A DNA stretch of 64,000 bases from Streptomyces sp. CMB-StM0423. GTDB lineage: Bacteria; Actinomycetota; Actinomycetes; Streptomycetales; Streptomycetaceae. Position numbers and translations under genes: made by a program. The stretch is taken from contig NZ_CP025407.1 in the NCBI RefSeq assembly GCF_002847285.1, positions 5,116,501 to 5,180,500 of the forward strand, written 5' to 3'. A model generated the notes under the pieces. It was not told the DNA's origin and made no database searches. It saw nothing but the letters and a program-made list of their open reading frames with translations. Below, piece by piece: positions 1 to 7,651 of this stretch. Each line of letters starts with the position of its first letter. Positions within the stretch are counted from its first letter, which is position 1.

Positions 1-187
1 GCGTGCCCGGTTCGCGCCCCACCGACACGTACGCCGCCACCGTCCGCGCCCCCGCCAGCTCCGGCAGCTCCAGCGCCCGCCGGGCCAGCCGCCGCGCCGC
101 GGCCTCGGCCTCACCCCGCGGCACGGCGGCCCGCGCCGCGAGTAGGGTGCGGCGCAACGCCGCCTTTCTGGCCTGGTCGCTGCCCAC
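1..187 (-). CDS. 5-formyltetrahydrofolate cyclo-ligase, N-terminal part
   Basis: The minus strand reads from a GTG at 187 off the left edge, giving 62 residues. They contain a basic N-terminal helix (QARKAALRRTLLAAR) and the segment VAAYVSVGREPGT, which resembles the conserved folate/ATP-binding start of 5-formyl-THF cyclo-ligases (MTHFS). That enzyme uses ATP to convert 5-formyl-THF to 5,10-methenyl-THF in the cytoplasm. The gene is divergent from galU with only 30 bp between the starts, so the two must share a very compact promoter region. The C-terminus lies outside the window, so the ATP-binding residues cannot be checked. Confidence 0.8.
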   Translation of the reverse strand, partial: MGSDQARKAALRRTLLAARAAVPRGEAEAAARRLARRALELPELAGARTVAAYVSVGREPGT

Positions 188-217
188 TTGTCCGTACCTA
201 CCCTTATGGTGCTGAAC

Positions 218-1126
218 ATGGATTCTTCGCGTACTCGGATCACCAAGGCTGTCATCCCGGCCGCCGGCCTCGGTACCCGCTTCCTGCCGGCGACCAAGGC
301 GACGCCGAAAGAGATGCTGCCCGTGGTCGACAAGCCCGCGATCCAGTACGTCGTCGAGGAGGCCGTCTCGGCCGGACTCACCGACGTCCTCATGATCACC
401 GGGCGGAACAAGCGCCCGCTCGAAGACCACTTCGACCGCAACCACGAGCTGGAAGAGGCCCTGCGGAAGAAGGGCGACGACGGGCGCCTGGCGAAGGTCG
501 CGGAGTCCAACGACCTGGCGAACATCCACTACGTCCGCCAGGGCGACCCCCGCGGCCTCGGCCACGCGGTGCTGTGCGCCGCCGAGCACGTCGGCGACCA
601 GCCGTTCGCCGTCCTCCTCGGCGACGACCTGATCGACCCGCGCGACCCGCTGCTGGCCCGCATGGTGCGCGCCCAGGCCGACCACGGCGGCAGCGTCATC
701 GCGCTGATGGAGGTCGACCCGGAGCAGATCCACCTCTACGGCTGCGCGGCCGTGGAGACCACCGCGGACAGTGACGTGGTGCGCGTCACCGACCTGATCG
801 AGAAGCCGGCCGCCGCCGACGCGCCCAGCAACTACGCGGTCATCGGCCGCTATGTGCTCGACCCGGCGATCTTCGACGTGCTGCGCACGACAGAGCCCGG
901 CCGGGGGAACGAGATCCAGCTCACCGACGCCCTGCAGCGGCTGGCGACGGACGAGGCGCTCGACAGCCCGGTGCACGGCGTGGTGTTCAAGGGCCGGCGG
1001 TACGACACGGGCGACCGCGGCGACTACCTGCGGGCGATCGTCCGCCTCGCGTGCGAGCGCGAGGACCTGGGCGCCGACCTGCGCGCGTGGCTGCGGAAGT
1101 ACGTCGCGGAGGAGATGGCGGATTGA
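218..1126 (+). CDS. galU: UTP-glucose-1-phosphate uridylyltransferase
   Basis: This 302-residue protein makes UDP-glucose from UTP and glucose-1-phosphate for cell-wall and exopolysaccharide precursors. The nucleotidyltransferase signature AAGLGTRFLPATKATPKEML lies at the N-terminus, followed by PVVDKPAIQYVVEEA, the GDD metal site in LLGDDLIDP, and EKP in DLIEKPAAAD. Length fits bacterial GalU. ATG 218 is chosen because the family starts shortly before ITKAVIPAAG; in-frame TTG 188 and ATG 206 would only add an unconserved leader. No clear Shine-Dalgarno precedes 218, and TATGGT at 205-210 sits 7 nt upstream, so a leaderless transcript is possible. The stop overlaps the next gene's TTG. Confidence 0.95.
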   Translation: MDSSRTRITKAVIPAAGLGTRFLPATKATPKEMLPVVDKPAIQYVVEEAVSAGLTDVLMITGRNKRPLEDHFDRNHELEEALRKKGDDGRLAKVAESNDLANIHYVRQGDPRGLGHAVLCAAEHVGDQPFAVLLGDDLIDPRDPLLARMVRAQADHGGSVIALMEVDPEQIHLYGCAAVETTADSDVVRVTDLIEKPAAADAPSNYAVIGRYVLDPAIFDVLRTTEPGRGNEIQLTDALQRLATDEALDSPVHGVVFKGRRYDTGDRGDYLRAIVRLACEREDLGADLRAWLRKYVAEEMAD

Positions 1127-2610
1127 GCGAGGCCGTGAAGGGGGCGACGGACGCGGGGGAGCAGAAGCAGGAGACCGGAGTGCAGGAGACAGGCGGCGCC
1201 GTCCGGGAGACGGGTGACGCGGCCCGGGAGGACCGGCCGGGGCGCCGGTCCGCCGGGGTGTGGTCCGTCGACGAGCACATCGACGACATACTGCGGCAGA
1301 TCCGCCCGTTGGAGCCGCTGGAGATGCAGTTGCTCGACGCCCAGGGCTGCGTCCTCGTAGAGGACGTCACCGCGGCCGTCGCCCTGCCGCCGTTCGACAA
1401 CAGCTCCATGGACGGGTACGCGGTCCGCACCGTCGACGTCGAGGGCGCGAGCGACGAGTTCCCCGCCGTCCTGCGCGTCGTCGGCGACGTACCGGCGGGC
1501 GGCGGGGGCGAGTTGCCGCACGTCGGCGCCGGCGAGGCCGCCCGCATCATGACCGGCGCCCCGCTGCCGCCCGGCACCCAGGCCGTCGTCCCGGTGGAGT
1601 GGACCGACGGCGGCACGGGCCGCGGCCGGGTCGACGCCATGCGCCCGCACAGCGAGTCGCCCGCGGGCGCCGGCGGCGCCGTGCGGATCTACGAGCCCGC
1701 CGGGACCGGCCGGCACGTGCGCACCCGCGGCAGCGACGTCCTCGCCGGCGACCTGGTGCTGCGCGCCGGCACCGTGCTCGGCCCGGCGCAGATCGGGCTG
1801 CTCGCCGCCATCGGCCGCGGCACGGTGCGGGTCCGCCCGCGCCCGCGGGTCGTCGTGCTGTCCACCGGCAGCGAGTTGGTGCCCCCGGGCGAGCACCTCG
1901 CCCCAGGACGTATCCACGACTCCAACAGCTACGCGCTGACCGCCGCCGCCCGCGACGCGGGCGCCATCGCCTACCGCGTGGGCGCCGTCGCCGACGATGC
2001 CGAGACCCTGCGCGCCACCGTCGAGGACCAGCTCATCCGCGCGGACGCGCTGGTCACCAGCGGCGGCGTCAGCGTCGGGGCGTACGACGTGGTGAAGGAG
2101 GCGCTGGCCGAGCTGGACGGCGAGGCGGGCGGCGGAGTGGAGTTCCGGCGGCTGGCGATGCAGCCGGGCAAGCCGCAGGGCTTCGGCCGCATCGGCGCGG
2201 ACCGCACCCCGCTGTTCGCGCTCCCGGGGAACCCGGTGAGCGCGTACATCTCCTTCGAGATGTTCGTCCGCCCTGTGATCCGCAGGCTGATGGGCGTGGA
2301 GCCGGTGCAGCGCCCGGTGGTACGGGCCCGGCTGGCCGGCACCGAGACGCTGACCTCGCCCGCGGGCCGCCGGCAGTTCCTCCGCGGCTGGTACGAGCAC
2401 GAGCGGCCGGACGGCGGCCCGGACCCCGGCGGCACCGACCCCGGCGGCACCGACCCCGGTGGCCCGGGCCCCGGGGCGGTCACCCTCGTGGGCGGCTCCG
2501 GGTCGCACCTCGTCGCGGCGCTGGCCCGGGCGAACGCGCTCGTCGTCGTACCGGAGGAGACCACGGAGGTGACGCCGGGGGCGTCCGTGGACGTCGTACT
2601 CCTCGACTGA
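1123..2610 (+). CDS. glp: MoeA/gephyrin-like protein, probable Glp partner of SepX
   Basis: The 495-residue protein has all MoeA domains: N-terminal domains with DNSSMDGYA near residues 92-99, the molybdopterin-binding domain with STGSEL (about 247-252) and SGGVSVGAYD (313-322), then PGKPQGFG and LPGNPVSA, and a C-terminal domain IV. MoeA inserts molybdenum into molybdopterin. In actinobacteria one MoeA paralogue (Glp) instead binds FtsZ and the membrane receptor GlpR/SepX; the sepX gene 2 kb downstream makes that identity likely here. The start is TTG 1123, overlapping the galU stop (TTGA) and preceded by GGAGGAG at 1108-1114. Domain IV carries a Gly-Pro-Asp-rich insertion encoded by 15-bp repeats. 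True molybdenum insertase activity cannot be excluded. Confidence 0.85.
   Translation: MSEAVKGATDAGEQKQETGVQETGGAVRETGDAAREDRPGRRSAGVWSVDEHIDDILRQIRPLEPLEMQLLDAQGCVLVEDVTAAVALPPFDNSSMDGYAVRTVDVEGASDEFPAVLRVVGDVPAGGGGELPHVGAGEAARIMTGAPLPPGTQAVVPVEWTDGGTGRGRVDAMRPHSESPAGAGGAVRIYEPAGTGRHVRTRGSDVLAGDLVLRAGTVLGPAQIGLLAAIGRGTVRVRPRPRVVVLSTGSELVPPGEHLAPGRIHDSNSYALTAAARDAGAIAYRVGAVADDAETLRATVEDQLIRADALVTSGGVSVGAYDVVKEALAELDGEAGGGVEFRRLAMQPGKPQGFGRIGADRTPLFALPGNPVSAYISFEMFVRPVIRRLMGVEPVQRPVVRARLAGTETLTSPAGRRQFLRGWYEHERPDGGPDPGGTDPGGTDPGGPGPGAVTLVGGSGSHLVAALARANALVVVPEETTEVTPGASVDVVLLD
2413..2472 (+). repeat. 15-bp tandem repeat inside glp
   Basis: Four imperfect 15-bp units (two exact copies of GGCGGCACCGACCCC flanked by two variants) encode a PGGTD-like loop in the C-terminal domain of the MoeA-like protein. 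The number of units is likely to vary between strains by slippage. Confidence 0.8.
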
Positions 2611-2700
2611 GCGGCGGGAGCCGGAAACGCGCGGAGCCGGACGGCGGGCCGTGGAGGTAACGTGGCTCCGCGCGAATTCACCCCGGGAGTTCCTGACGCC

Positions 2701-3192
2701 ATGAGCCAGCCAAGCCGCCTGACCCACCTCGACGACACGGGCGCCGCCCGCATGGTCGACGTCTCCGCCAAGGACGTCACGGCACGGACCGCCCGCGCCT
2801 CCGGGCGCGTCCTCGTCTCGCCGCGCGTCGTCGAGCTGCTCCGCGGCACCGCGCCCGGCGAGGCGCTGCCCAAGGGCGACGCCCTGGCCACCGCCCGGCT
2901 CGCCGGCATCATGGGCGCCAAACGCACCCCGGAGCTGATCCCCCTCTGCCATCCGCTGGCCCTCTCCGGCGTCACCGTCGACCTCGCCGTCGCGGACGAC
3001 GCCGTGGAGATCGCGGCGACCGTGCGCACCACGGACCGCACGGGCGTGGAGATGGAGGCGCTGACCGCGGTGTCGGTGGCGGCGCTCACGGTGGTCGACA
3101 TGGTCAAGGCAGTCGACAAGGCGGCGGTCATCACGGATGTACGGGTCGAGACGAAGACCGGCGGCAAGTCCGGCGACTGGAGCCGGCCGTGA
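2701..3192 (+). CDS. moaC: Cyclic pyranopterin monophosphate synthase MoaC
   Basis: At 163 residues this is a typical MoaC, which converts the MoaA product to cyclic pyranopterin monophosphate in molybdenum cofactor synthesis. Characteristic stretches are ARMVDVSAKDVTARTARASG, KGDALATARLAGIMGAKRT, LIPLCHPL (catalytic region), and GVEMEALTAVSVAALTVVDM followed by KAVDK. The start is ATG 2701 because the family begins just before RLTHLDDTGAARMVDVS; GTG 2662 with an upstream GGAGG is a possible longer start but its extra residues look unconserved. The stop overlaps the GTG of the next gene (GTGA), so the two are translationally coupled. Confidence 0.96.
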   Translation: MSQPSRLTHLDDTGAARMVDVSAKDVTARTARASGRVLVSPRVVELLRGTAPGEALPKGDALATARLAGIMGAKRTPELIPLCHPLALSGVTVDLAVADDAVEIAATVRTTDRTGVEMEALTAVSVAALTVVDMVKAVDKAAVITDVRVETKTGGKSGDWSRP

Positions 3193-3719
3193 GGGCCCTG
3201 GCGGTCACGGTGTCCAACCGGGCAGCCGCGGGGGTGTACGCGGACACGGGCGGCCCGCTGCTCGTCGCGGGCCTGACGGAGATGGGCTTCACCGCGGACG
3301 GCCCGCTGGTGGTGCCGGACGGCGAGCCGGTGGAGGCGGCGCTGCGCGAGGCGGTCGCCGCCGGCTACCACGTGGTCCTGACCACCGGCGGCACGGGCGT
3401 CTCGCCGACCGACCGCACCCCGGAGATGACCGCCCGGGTGCTCGACCGCCAACTGCCGGGCGTCCCTGAGGCGATCAGGGCGTACGGGTACCCGAAGGTG
3501 CCCACCGCAGCGCTCTCCCGCGGGCTCGCCGGGGTCGCGGACCGTACGGTCATCGTGAACCTCCCGGGCTCGTCCGGGGGCGTACGCGACGGGCTCGCGG
3601 TGCTCGCGCGGCTGCTGCCGCACGCGGTCGACCAGGTGCACGGCGGCGACCACGCGCGCGCCGACGACGGCCCGCGCGCGGAGGACGGCCGCCCCAGACA
3701 CCCCGGCGGTGCCCACTGA
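3189..3719 (+). CDS. mog: Molybdopterin adenylyltransferase-like MogA/MoaB
   Basis: The 176-residue protein is the MPT-binding fold that activates molybdopterin with ATP before metal insertion. It contains VSNRAAAGVYADTGGPLL, the TTGGTGVSPTDRTPE loop that binds molybdopterin, and NLPGSSGGVRDGL near the end. The GTG start overlaps the moaC stop. The C-terminal 20 or so residues after VDQVHGGDH are charged and probably disordered. MoaB and MogA cannot be separated by reading alone. Confidence 0.92.
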   Translation: MRALAVTVSNRAAAGVYADTGGPLLVAGLTEMGFTADGPLVVPDGEPVEAALREAVAAGYHVVLTTGGTGVSPTDRTPEMTARVLDRQLPGVPEAIRAYGYPKVPTAALSRGLAGVADRTVIVNLPGSSGGVRDGLAVLARLLPHAVDQVHGGDHARADDGPRAEDGRPRHPGGAH

Positions 3720-3736
3720 GCGCGTCCTGGCCCGCG

Positions 3737-4333
3737 GTGCTGGCGGAGGGACCCGTGACCCTCCGCCCCATCCGCGTGCGCGACCAGCGAGCCTGGCGGG
3801 AGATCAACCAGCGCAACCGCGACTGGCTGCGTACCTGGGAGGCCACCCTGCCGCCCCCGCCGCCCGGCACCCCGCACACCCGCCGCCCCACGTTCCGGCA
3901 GATGGTCCGGCATCTGCGCAGCGAGGCGAGCGCGGGAAGGATGCTCCCCTTCGTCATCGAATACGAGGGCACGCTGTGCGGGCAGTTGACCGTGGCGGGT
4001 ATCACATGGGGCTCGATGCGCTCCGGGCACGTCGGTTACTGGATCGACCGGGAGTTCGCGGGCCGCGGTGTGATGCCGACGTCGGTGGCCCTCGTCGTGG
4101 ACCACTGTTTCCGGACGGTGGGGCTGCACCGGATCGAGGTCTGCATCCGGCCCGAGAACATGCCGAGCCGCCGCGTGGTGGAAAAGCTGGGCTTTCGCGA
4201 AGAAGGCGTACGCCCGCGCTACCTGCACATCGACGGGGCCTGGCGCGACCACCTGGTGTTCGTGCTGACCGCGGAGGAAGTCCCGGAGGGGCTCGTCAAC
4301 CGGTGGCGCGGGCTGCGCCACTCGGAGAAATGA
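3737..4333 (+). CDS. GNAT N-acetyltransferase, RimJ/RimL type
   Basis: A 198-residue acetyltransferase of the ribosomal-protein N-terminal type. The acetyl-CoA loop is represented by GYWIDREFAGRGVMPTSVAL, and the motif-B region by LHRIEVCIRPENMPSRRVVE followed by KLGFREEG. The substrate is not known. Genes of this type lie between glp/mog and sepX in other actinomycetes, as here, so a link to the cell-division cluster rather than to ribosomes is possible. GTG 3737 is the first standard start after the mog stop at 3719. The 6 codons upstream also read like protein (SASWPA) but have no standard start. Confidence 0.88.
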   Translation: MLAEGPVTLRPIRVRDQRAWREINQRNRDWLRTWEATLPPPPPGTPHTRRPTFRQMVRHLRSEASAGRMLPFVIEYEGTLCGQLTVAGITWGSMRSGHVGYWIDREFAGRGVMPTSVALVVDHCFRTVGLHRIEVCIRPENMPSRRVVEKLGFREEGVRPRYLHIDGAWRDHLVFVLTAEEVPEGLVNRWRGLRHSEK

Positions 4334-4443
4334 AACAAAGATTCGATAGTGCGGGCGTGAAAAATCAGAAGAAAAGGTCGAGATATCAGCCAGATGGTGC
4401 GACACACCGAGCCAATTGGCCCATGCGCTGTCGCCGCGGCCTC

Positions 4444-4449
4444 TACCGT
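4444..4449 (+). promoter_or_regulatory. Possible leaderless -10 element for sepX
   Basis: TACCGT lies 7 nt before the GTG of sepX and no Shine-Dalgarno is seen, which suits transcription starting at the start codon. The 123-bp gap is unusually AT-rich for this window and also holds a 10-bp palindrome GCCAATTGGC (4411-4420) and a GACAC pentamer (4401-4405), the core bound by the sporulation regulator WhiA in Streptomyces. No good -35 box is placed. Confidence 0.3.
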
Positions 4450-4456
4450 GTAAGGC

Positions 4457-5743
4457 GTGAGCAGCAGCGGCCTCATCTACGCAATGATCGTCGGGGCCTG
4501 GGCCGCCTACTTGGTGCCGATGTGGCTCCGTAGGCAGGACGAGCTGAACGAAGCCCGTCCGACGGAACGCTTCAGCACCGCCATCCGGCTGCTGACCGGA
4601 CGGGGCGGGGCGGACCGTAGCCAGGACCGGGACGGCGCCGACTCCGGTGCGGACGCGGGCGCGGGCTTGGACCCGGGGCCCGTTTCCGGTTCCGGGGAGG
4701 GCGCCGGGGACGACGACGAGAGCCCGGATGCCGCACCCGCCGCAGGCGGCGTGGTGGACGTCCGGGCCGCTGCCGTGCCCGTGACCGACCCCCGCGCCGC
4801 CGCCCCGCGCCCGCGCCGTACCCGCAAGGAGACGCCGGCGGCGCCGGTGGCGCGCCAGGGCGTGACGGCGGGGGCGGACGAGGAACCGGAGGCGGCTCCG
4901 GCGGGGCGTACGGACGCACAGGCAGGCGCGATCACGGGCCCCCGCGCCCCGGAAGAGACCCCCTCCGCGCCGTCCGCCCGCAACCCGCAGTCCCCGTCCA
5001 CTCCCGAGCGCCGGGCGCGCGCGCGGGTGCTGGCGCGCCGGAGGCGCACGCTGACGCTGCTGTTCGTGGCGCTGACGGTGGGCGCGGTGGCGGCCTCGGT
5101 GGGCGGCCCGCGCTTCCTGTGGGCGGTCGTGCTCCCGGTGGTGCTGCTCACGGCGTACGTGGTCCGCGTACGCACCCAGGAGCGCCGCCGCCGCACGTTC
5201 ACCGCGGACCAGGCCCGCGGCGAGGCGGCGGCCCGCAGGCTGCGCGAGGAGCGCGCGGACCGCGAGGCGGCGCCGCGCCGGCCGCGCGAGAACGTGGCCG
5301 GCGGCGGTGACGGGGACACCCGGGACGCGGAGACCGGCACCGAGGACGACCCGTCCGCCACCGCCCCGTTCGACGCCCCGGCGGCGGCGTACGAGGCGGA
5401 CCGCAGGGCGCTGGTGGAGCAGACCGACCACGCGGAGTGGGTCGACCAGCAGCGCGAGCGGGACCGCCCGGCGGATGCCGGCTGGGACCCCGTACCGGTG
5501 CCGCTGCCGACGTACGTCACGGCCCCGGTGGCCCCCCGCGCGACCCGGGGGCTGGACCTCGACGCCCCGGACACGTGGAGCTCGGCCCGCTCCAGCGCGG
5601 CGGAACCCCAGCAGCCGCACCCGGAGTCCCCGACGGCCGACCCCGCCCCCGAAGCGGCCCCCCCACCCCGCCGCCCCACCAACCGGACCCCGCTCTTCGA
5701 CCAGTACGCGGACCCGCCCCGCCGCCGCGCGGCCAACGAGTAG
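4457..5743 (+). CDS. sepX: Divisome membrane protein SepX/GlpR
   Basis: The 428-residue protein opens with a membrane segment (GLIYAMIVGAWAAYLVPMWL, residues 5-24) followed by RRQDELNEARPTERFSTAIR, the signature start of actinobacterial SepX/GlpR. Two further membrane helices lie around residues 197-235 (LTLLFVALTVGAVAASVGG and FLWAVVLPVVLLTAYVVRV). The rest is long, charged, Ala/Pro-rich and probably disordered. SepX helps stabilise FtsZ rings in Streptomyces, and the corynebacterial homologue GlpR anchors the MoeA-like Glp to the membrane. The nearby glp gene supports this role. The linker regions vary and carry no catalytic motif. Confidence 0.85.
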   Translation: MSSSGLIYAMIVGAWAAYLVPMWLRRQDELNEARPTERFSTAIRLLTGRGGADRSQDRDGADSGADAGAGLDPGPVSGSGEGAGDDDESPDAAPAAGGVVDVRAAAVPVTDPRAAAPRPRRTRKETPAAPVARQGVTAGADEEPEAAPAGRTDAQAGAITGPRAPEETPSAPSARNPQSPSTPERRARARVLARRRRTLTLLFVALTVGAVAASVGGPRFLWAVVLPVVLLTAYVVRVRTQERRRRTFTADQARGEAAARRLREERADREAAPRRPRENVAGGGDGDTRDAETGTEDDPSATAPFDAPAAAYEADRRALVEQTDHAEWVDQQRERDRPADAGWDPVPVPLPTYVTAPVAPRATRGLDLDAPDTWSSARSSAAEPQQPHPESPTADPAPEAAPPPRRPTNRTPLFDQYADPPRRRAANE

Positions 5744-5817
5744 CGCGCGCTTTCGCCTGCGACAGGAACCGATTTCCTGGCCAGGGACCGGGGATGCTAA
5801 GGTTTCTTCCGTTGTGA

Positions 5818-5891
5818 GGGCCTGTAGCGCAGTCCGGTAGCGCACCTCGTTCGCATCGAGGGGGTCTGGGGTTCAAATCCCCACAGGTCCA
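5818..5891 (+). tRNA. tRNA-Ala (anticodon CGC)
   Basis: The sequence folds into a full cloverleaf: acceptor GGGCCTG/CAGGTCC, D arm GCGC..GCGC, anticodon stem CCTCG/CGAGG with loop TTCGCAT (anticodon CGC at 5852-5854), T arm TGGGG TTCAAAT CCCCA, and discriminator A at 5891. It decodes GCG. CCA is not encoded in full. The 3' end coincides with the left copy of a direct repeat (5889-5979), so this gene is the likely insertion point of the following island. Confidence 0.95.
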
Positions 5892-5979
5892 CTTCAGGGC
5901 CGTTCACGAGTGACCTCGTAGGCGGTTCACGAGATCCCGTCCCATCGTCTCGATCGGGCGGGATTTTGCCGTTTCCGGG
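5889..5979 (+). repeat. Left copy of island-flanking direct repeat (putative attL)
   Basis: Starting within the last bases of the tRNA, this segment matches 21810-21899: CACTTCAGGGCCGTTC is 15/16 identical at the left end, and the last 34 bases (ending GGCGGGATTTTGCCGTTTCC plus GGG) match at 30 positions. The middle diverges more. It also holds two copies of GTTCACGAG (5902-5910, 5925-5933), and GGCCGTTCACGAGTG (5898-5912) recurs in inverted form at 21796-21810. Confidence 0.7.
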
Positions 5980-6122
5980 TTCGTCGGGAGGTCTGCGTGC
6001 CGGTGCTGCGGGGGTGTGGCGGGCGTGCATCGTGCGCTCGCCTGTGTCCGGGCATGGGGAAGCACGCCAATCGTGGTGATCGGCGTGCTTCGGCGATGTG
6101 GTGTCGTTTCGCGAGAGCTCGG

Positions 6123-6431
6123 TCAGGCGGTGTGCGGTGGCGGCGGGCGCCCCGTCGGCAAGACGTGCCTTACGTCGGAGGCGGTGCGTGGTGGCAGAGG
6201 GCCGCTCGCGTCGAAGTCGGCGGTGGTGAGTTCGTCCGGGCCGTCGCGTTCCAGAAGCCAGGTTTCCAGGACGGTCAGGTTGGCGATCGTGAGCATGACC
6301 GCGAGGAGAAGTGCCTGGGTGACCTGGCCGGGGGCCGGCCGGTGTTTGGGGTTGCCGATGTCGAGTTTCCCGCTCTTGAAGCGTCCGTTGGCGCCTTCGT
6401 TGTGGCTGCGGATTGGCCGACGTCGGCGGCC
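6123..6431 (-). pseudogene. C-terminal remnant of a DDE-type transposase
   Basis: Only about 100 residues remain, read leftwards: RPIRSHNEGANGRFKSGKLD, then IGNPKHRPAPGQVTQALLLA and MLTIANLTVLETWL. This resembles the C-terminal tail of transposases found in actinomycete insertion sequences (a late NEGxxGRxK..DIGNxKHR pattern). No start, no catalytic D-D-E core and no terminal inverted repeats are visible. It begins exactly where the neighbouring DHFR-like gene loses its frame, so it is best read as debris of an insertion followed by deletion. The family assignment is from memory of the pattern and is moderate. Confidence 0.55.
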
Positions 6432-6435
6432 GAGT

Positions 6436-6906
6436 CCAGGCGAAGGAGACGTCCTTGGACAGCTCACCGAAGAGAGGGTGACCGGCGCCGATAAGGACCG
6501 GGGCGACGCTGATGATGAACCCGTCAACGCGTCCTGCACGGATGAAGCTCTGGATGAGGCGTCCACCGTCAGGGCAGACGTGCTTGATTCCGCGCTCGTC
6601 GAGGTCGGTGACGAGGCTGTTCACGTCGCGGTAGACGGTGATGCGCGGGTCGGCATTCTCGGGAAGAGTGGTACTCAGGACGCCGACGTGGCGCTCGCCG
6701 TAGTGCCATTTCTCCTCGCCGAAGCCGATGACCTTGTCGTAGGTGTCGCGGCCCATGATTACGGCGTCGACCGAGTCGAGGCACTCGAAGAAGCTTATGT
6801 CGCCAGCCCTCTCGCCGCGCGAGGTCAGCCATTCGATGTCGTCGTCAGGGCGGGCGATGTAGCCGTCGAGGCTGGTGCCGATGAACACGGTGGCGGTGAA
6901 GGTCAC
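6436..6906 (-). pseudogene. Dihydrofolate reductase-family protein (RibD C-terminal-like), 3'-truncated
   Basis: The first 157 residues are a recognisable DHFR/RibD-C fold: FIGTSLDGYIARPDDDIEWL, VDAVIMGRDTYDKV, HVCPDGGRLIQSF and APVLIGAGHPLFGELSKDV. After SFAW near 6436 the family similarity stops and the frame runs on into transposase debris and across the tRNA. About the last 25-30 residues of the family are therefore missing. The GTG start overlaps the stop of the upstream TetR gene (GTGA), showing that the two once formed one regulated unit. Relatives are NADPH-dependent reductases of unknown substrate. Confidence 0.75.
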
Positions 6907-7424
6907 AGGATTCTCCTGAGCAGGTGGTCGACGTCGTCGTAGAGAAGGGCGGCGGGATCGCCGTCGCCGGTGAGGGCCCCCCGCAACAGGGAGCCATCAA
7001 TGGTGATCTGGACGGCGCGCGCCAGCCGCGACCCGTCCGTGCCGGACGGGAGCTCGCCCTCCGTGACGGCGTCGGAACACAGCTCCTGCAGAGCCGCATC
7101 GACCGCGCGGGTGTTTTCGGCGGCATGAACTCGGAACTCGGGATCAGAGAGATCGAGTTGAAGCATGCCGAGGCGATTGGCCATCTCTTCAGGGGTGGAC
7201 ATGTGACCGGCGAACTCGTCGGCGGCGGCGTGCAGCGCCGCCAGGGGTGAGTCGTACGCGGCCCGAGCCCTCCGGTAGGGCGCGGCAGCATCCGCCGCGG
7301 CGTCCGCGGCGAACGCCAGCAGCAGGCCCCGCTTGGACCCGAAACGCTGCGAGAGCGTCGCCGGGGAGACTCCCGCTTCGGCACCGACGTGCGCCAGGAT
7401 GTGCAGGAGGATCCGCCCATTCAT
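6903..7424 (-). CDS. TetR-family regulator, N-terminally truncated
   Basis: The 173-residue product starts almost inside the DNA-binding domain. VGAEAGVSPATLSQRFGSKR contains the recognition helix, but the usual 20-30 residues before it (helix 1 and most of helix 2) are replaced by MNGRILLHILA. The C-terminal ligand domain seems intact to LLRRIL. It overlaps the DHFR-like gene by 4 bp, so it probably once regulated that gene. With half of the helix-turn-helix missing it may not bind DNA; a frameshift or deletion near 7420 is the likely cause. No RBS is obvious before ATG 7424. Confidence 0.7.
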   Translation of the reverse strand: MNGRILLHILAHVGAEAGVSPATLSQRFGSKRGLLLAFAADAAADAAAPYRRARAAYDSPLAALHAAADEFAGHMSTPEEMANRLGMLQLDLSDPEFRVHAAENTRAVDAALQELCSDAVTEGELPSGTDGSRLARAVQITIDGSLLRGALTGDGDPAALLYDDVDHLLRRIL

Positions 7425-7651
7425 GTGTAGTCGGCGTGCGCGGCCAGGGGGCCAGATCCGCGCACGCGGGCCACGTACAGGATGAAAGCGAGCGGGTGGC
7501 GTCGGCCCCGTGGTCCCGGTGAGGGTCGGGTACCTGGGTTAGGCCGGTAAGCACGCTGGGGAGGGCCTCGGGGCCGTCGGTGTGGCGTCCTGGGCACAGC
7601 CGGCCCAACCGTGCCTGCGTTGTTGTGCTGGCTGACCCGTTCCTCTGTTGG

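Noticed and set aside
2413..2472. Short tandem repeats as a CRISPR array
   Set aside because: Units are contiguous without spacers and sit in frame inside a gene. No CRISPR array or cas gene is seen in the window.
1024..2952. 642-codon open frame opposite galU/glp/moaC
   Set aside because: A GC-skew shadow: low-complexity, no start signals, and the plus-strand genes are certain.
5797..6435. Minus-strand open frame running from the truncated DHFR-like gene through the tRNA
   Set aside because: It reads antisense through the tRNA (giving the well-known false peptide with GFEPQTPSMRTRC) and has no domain after residue 157.
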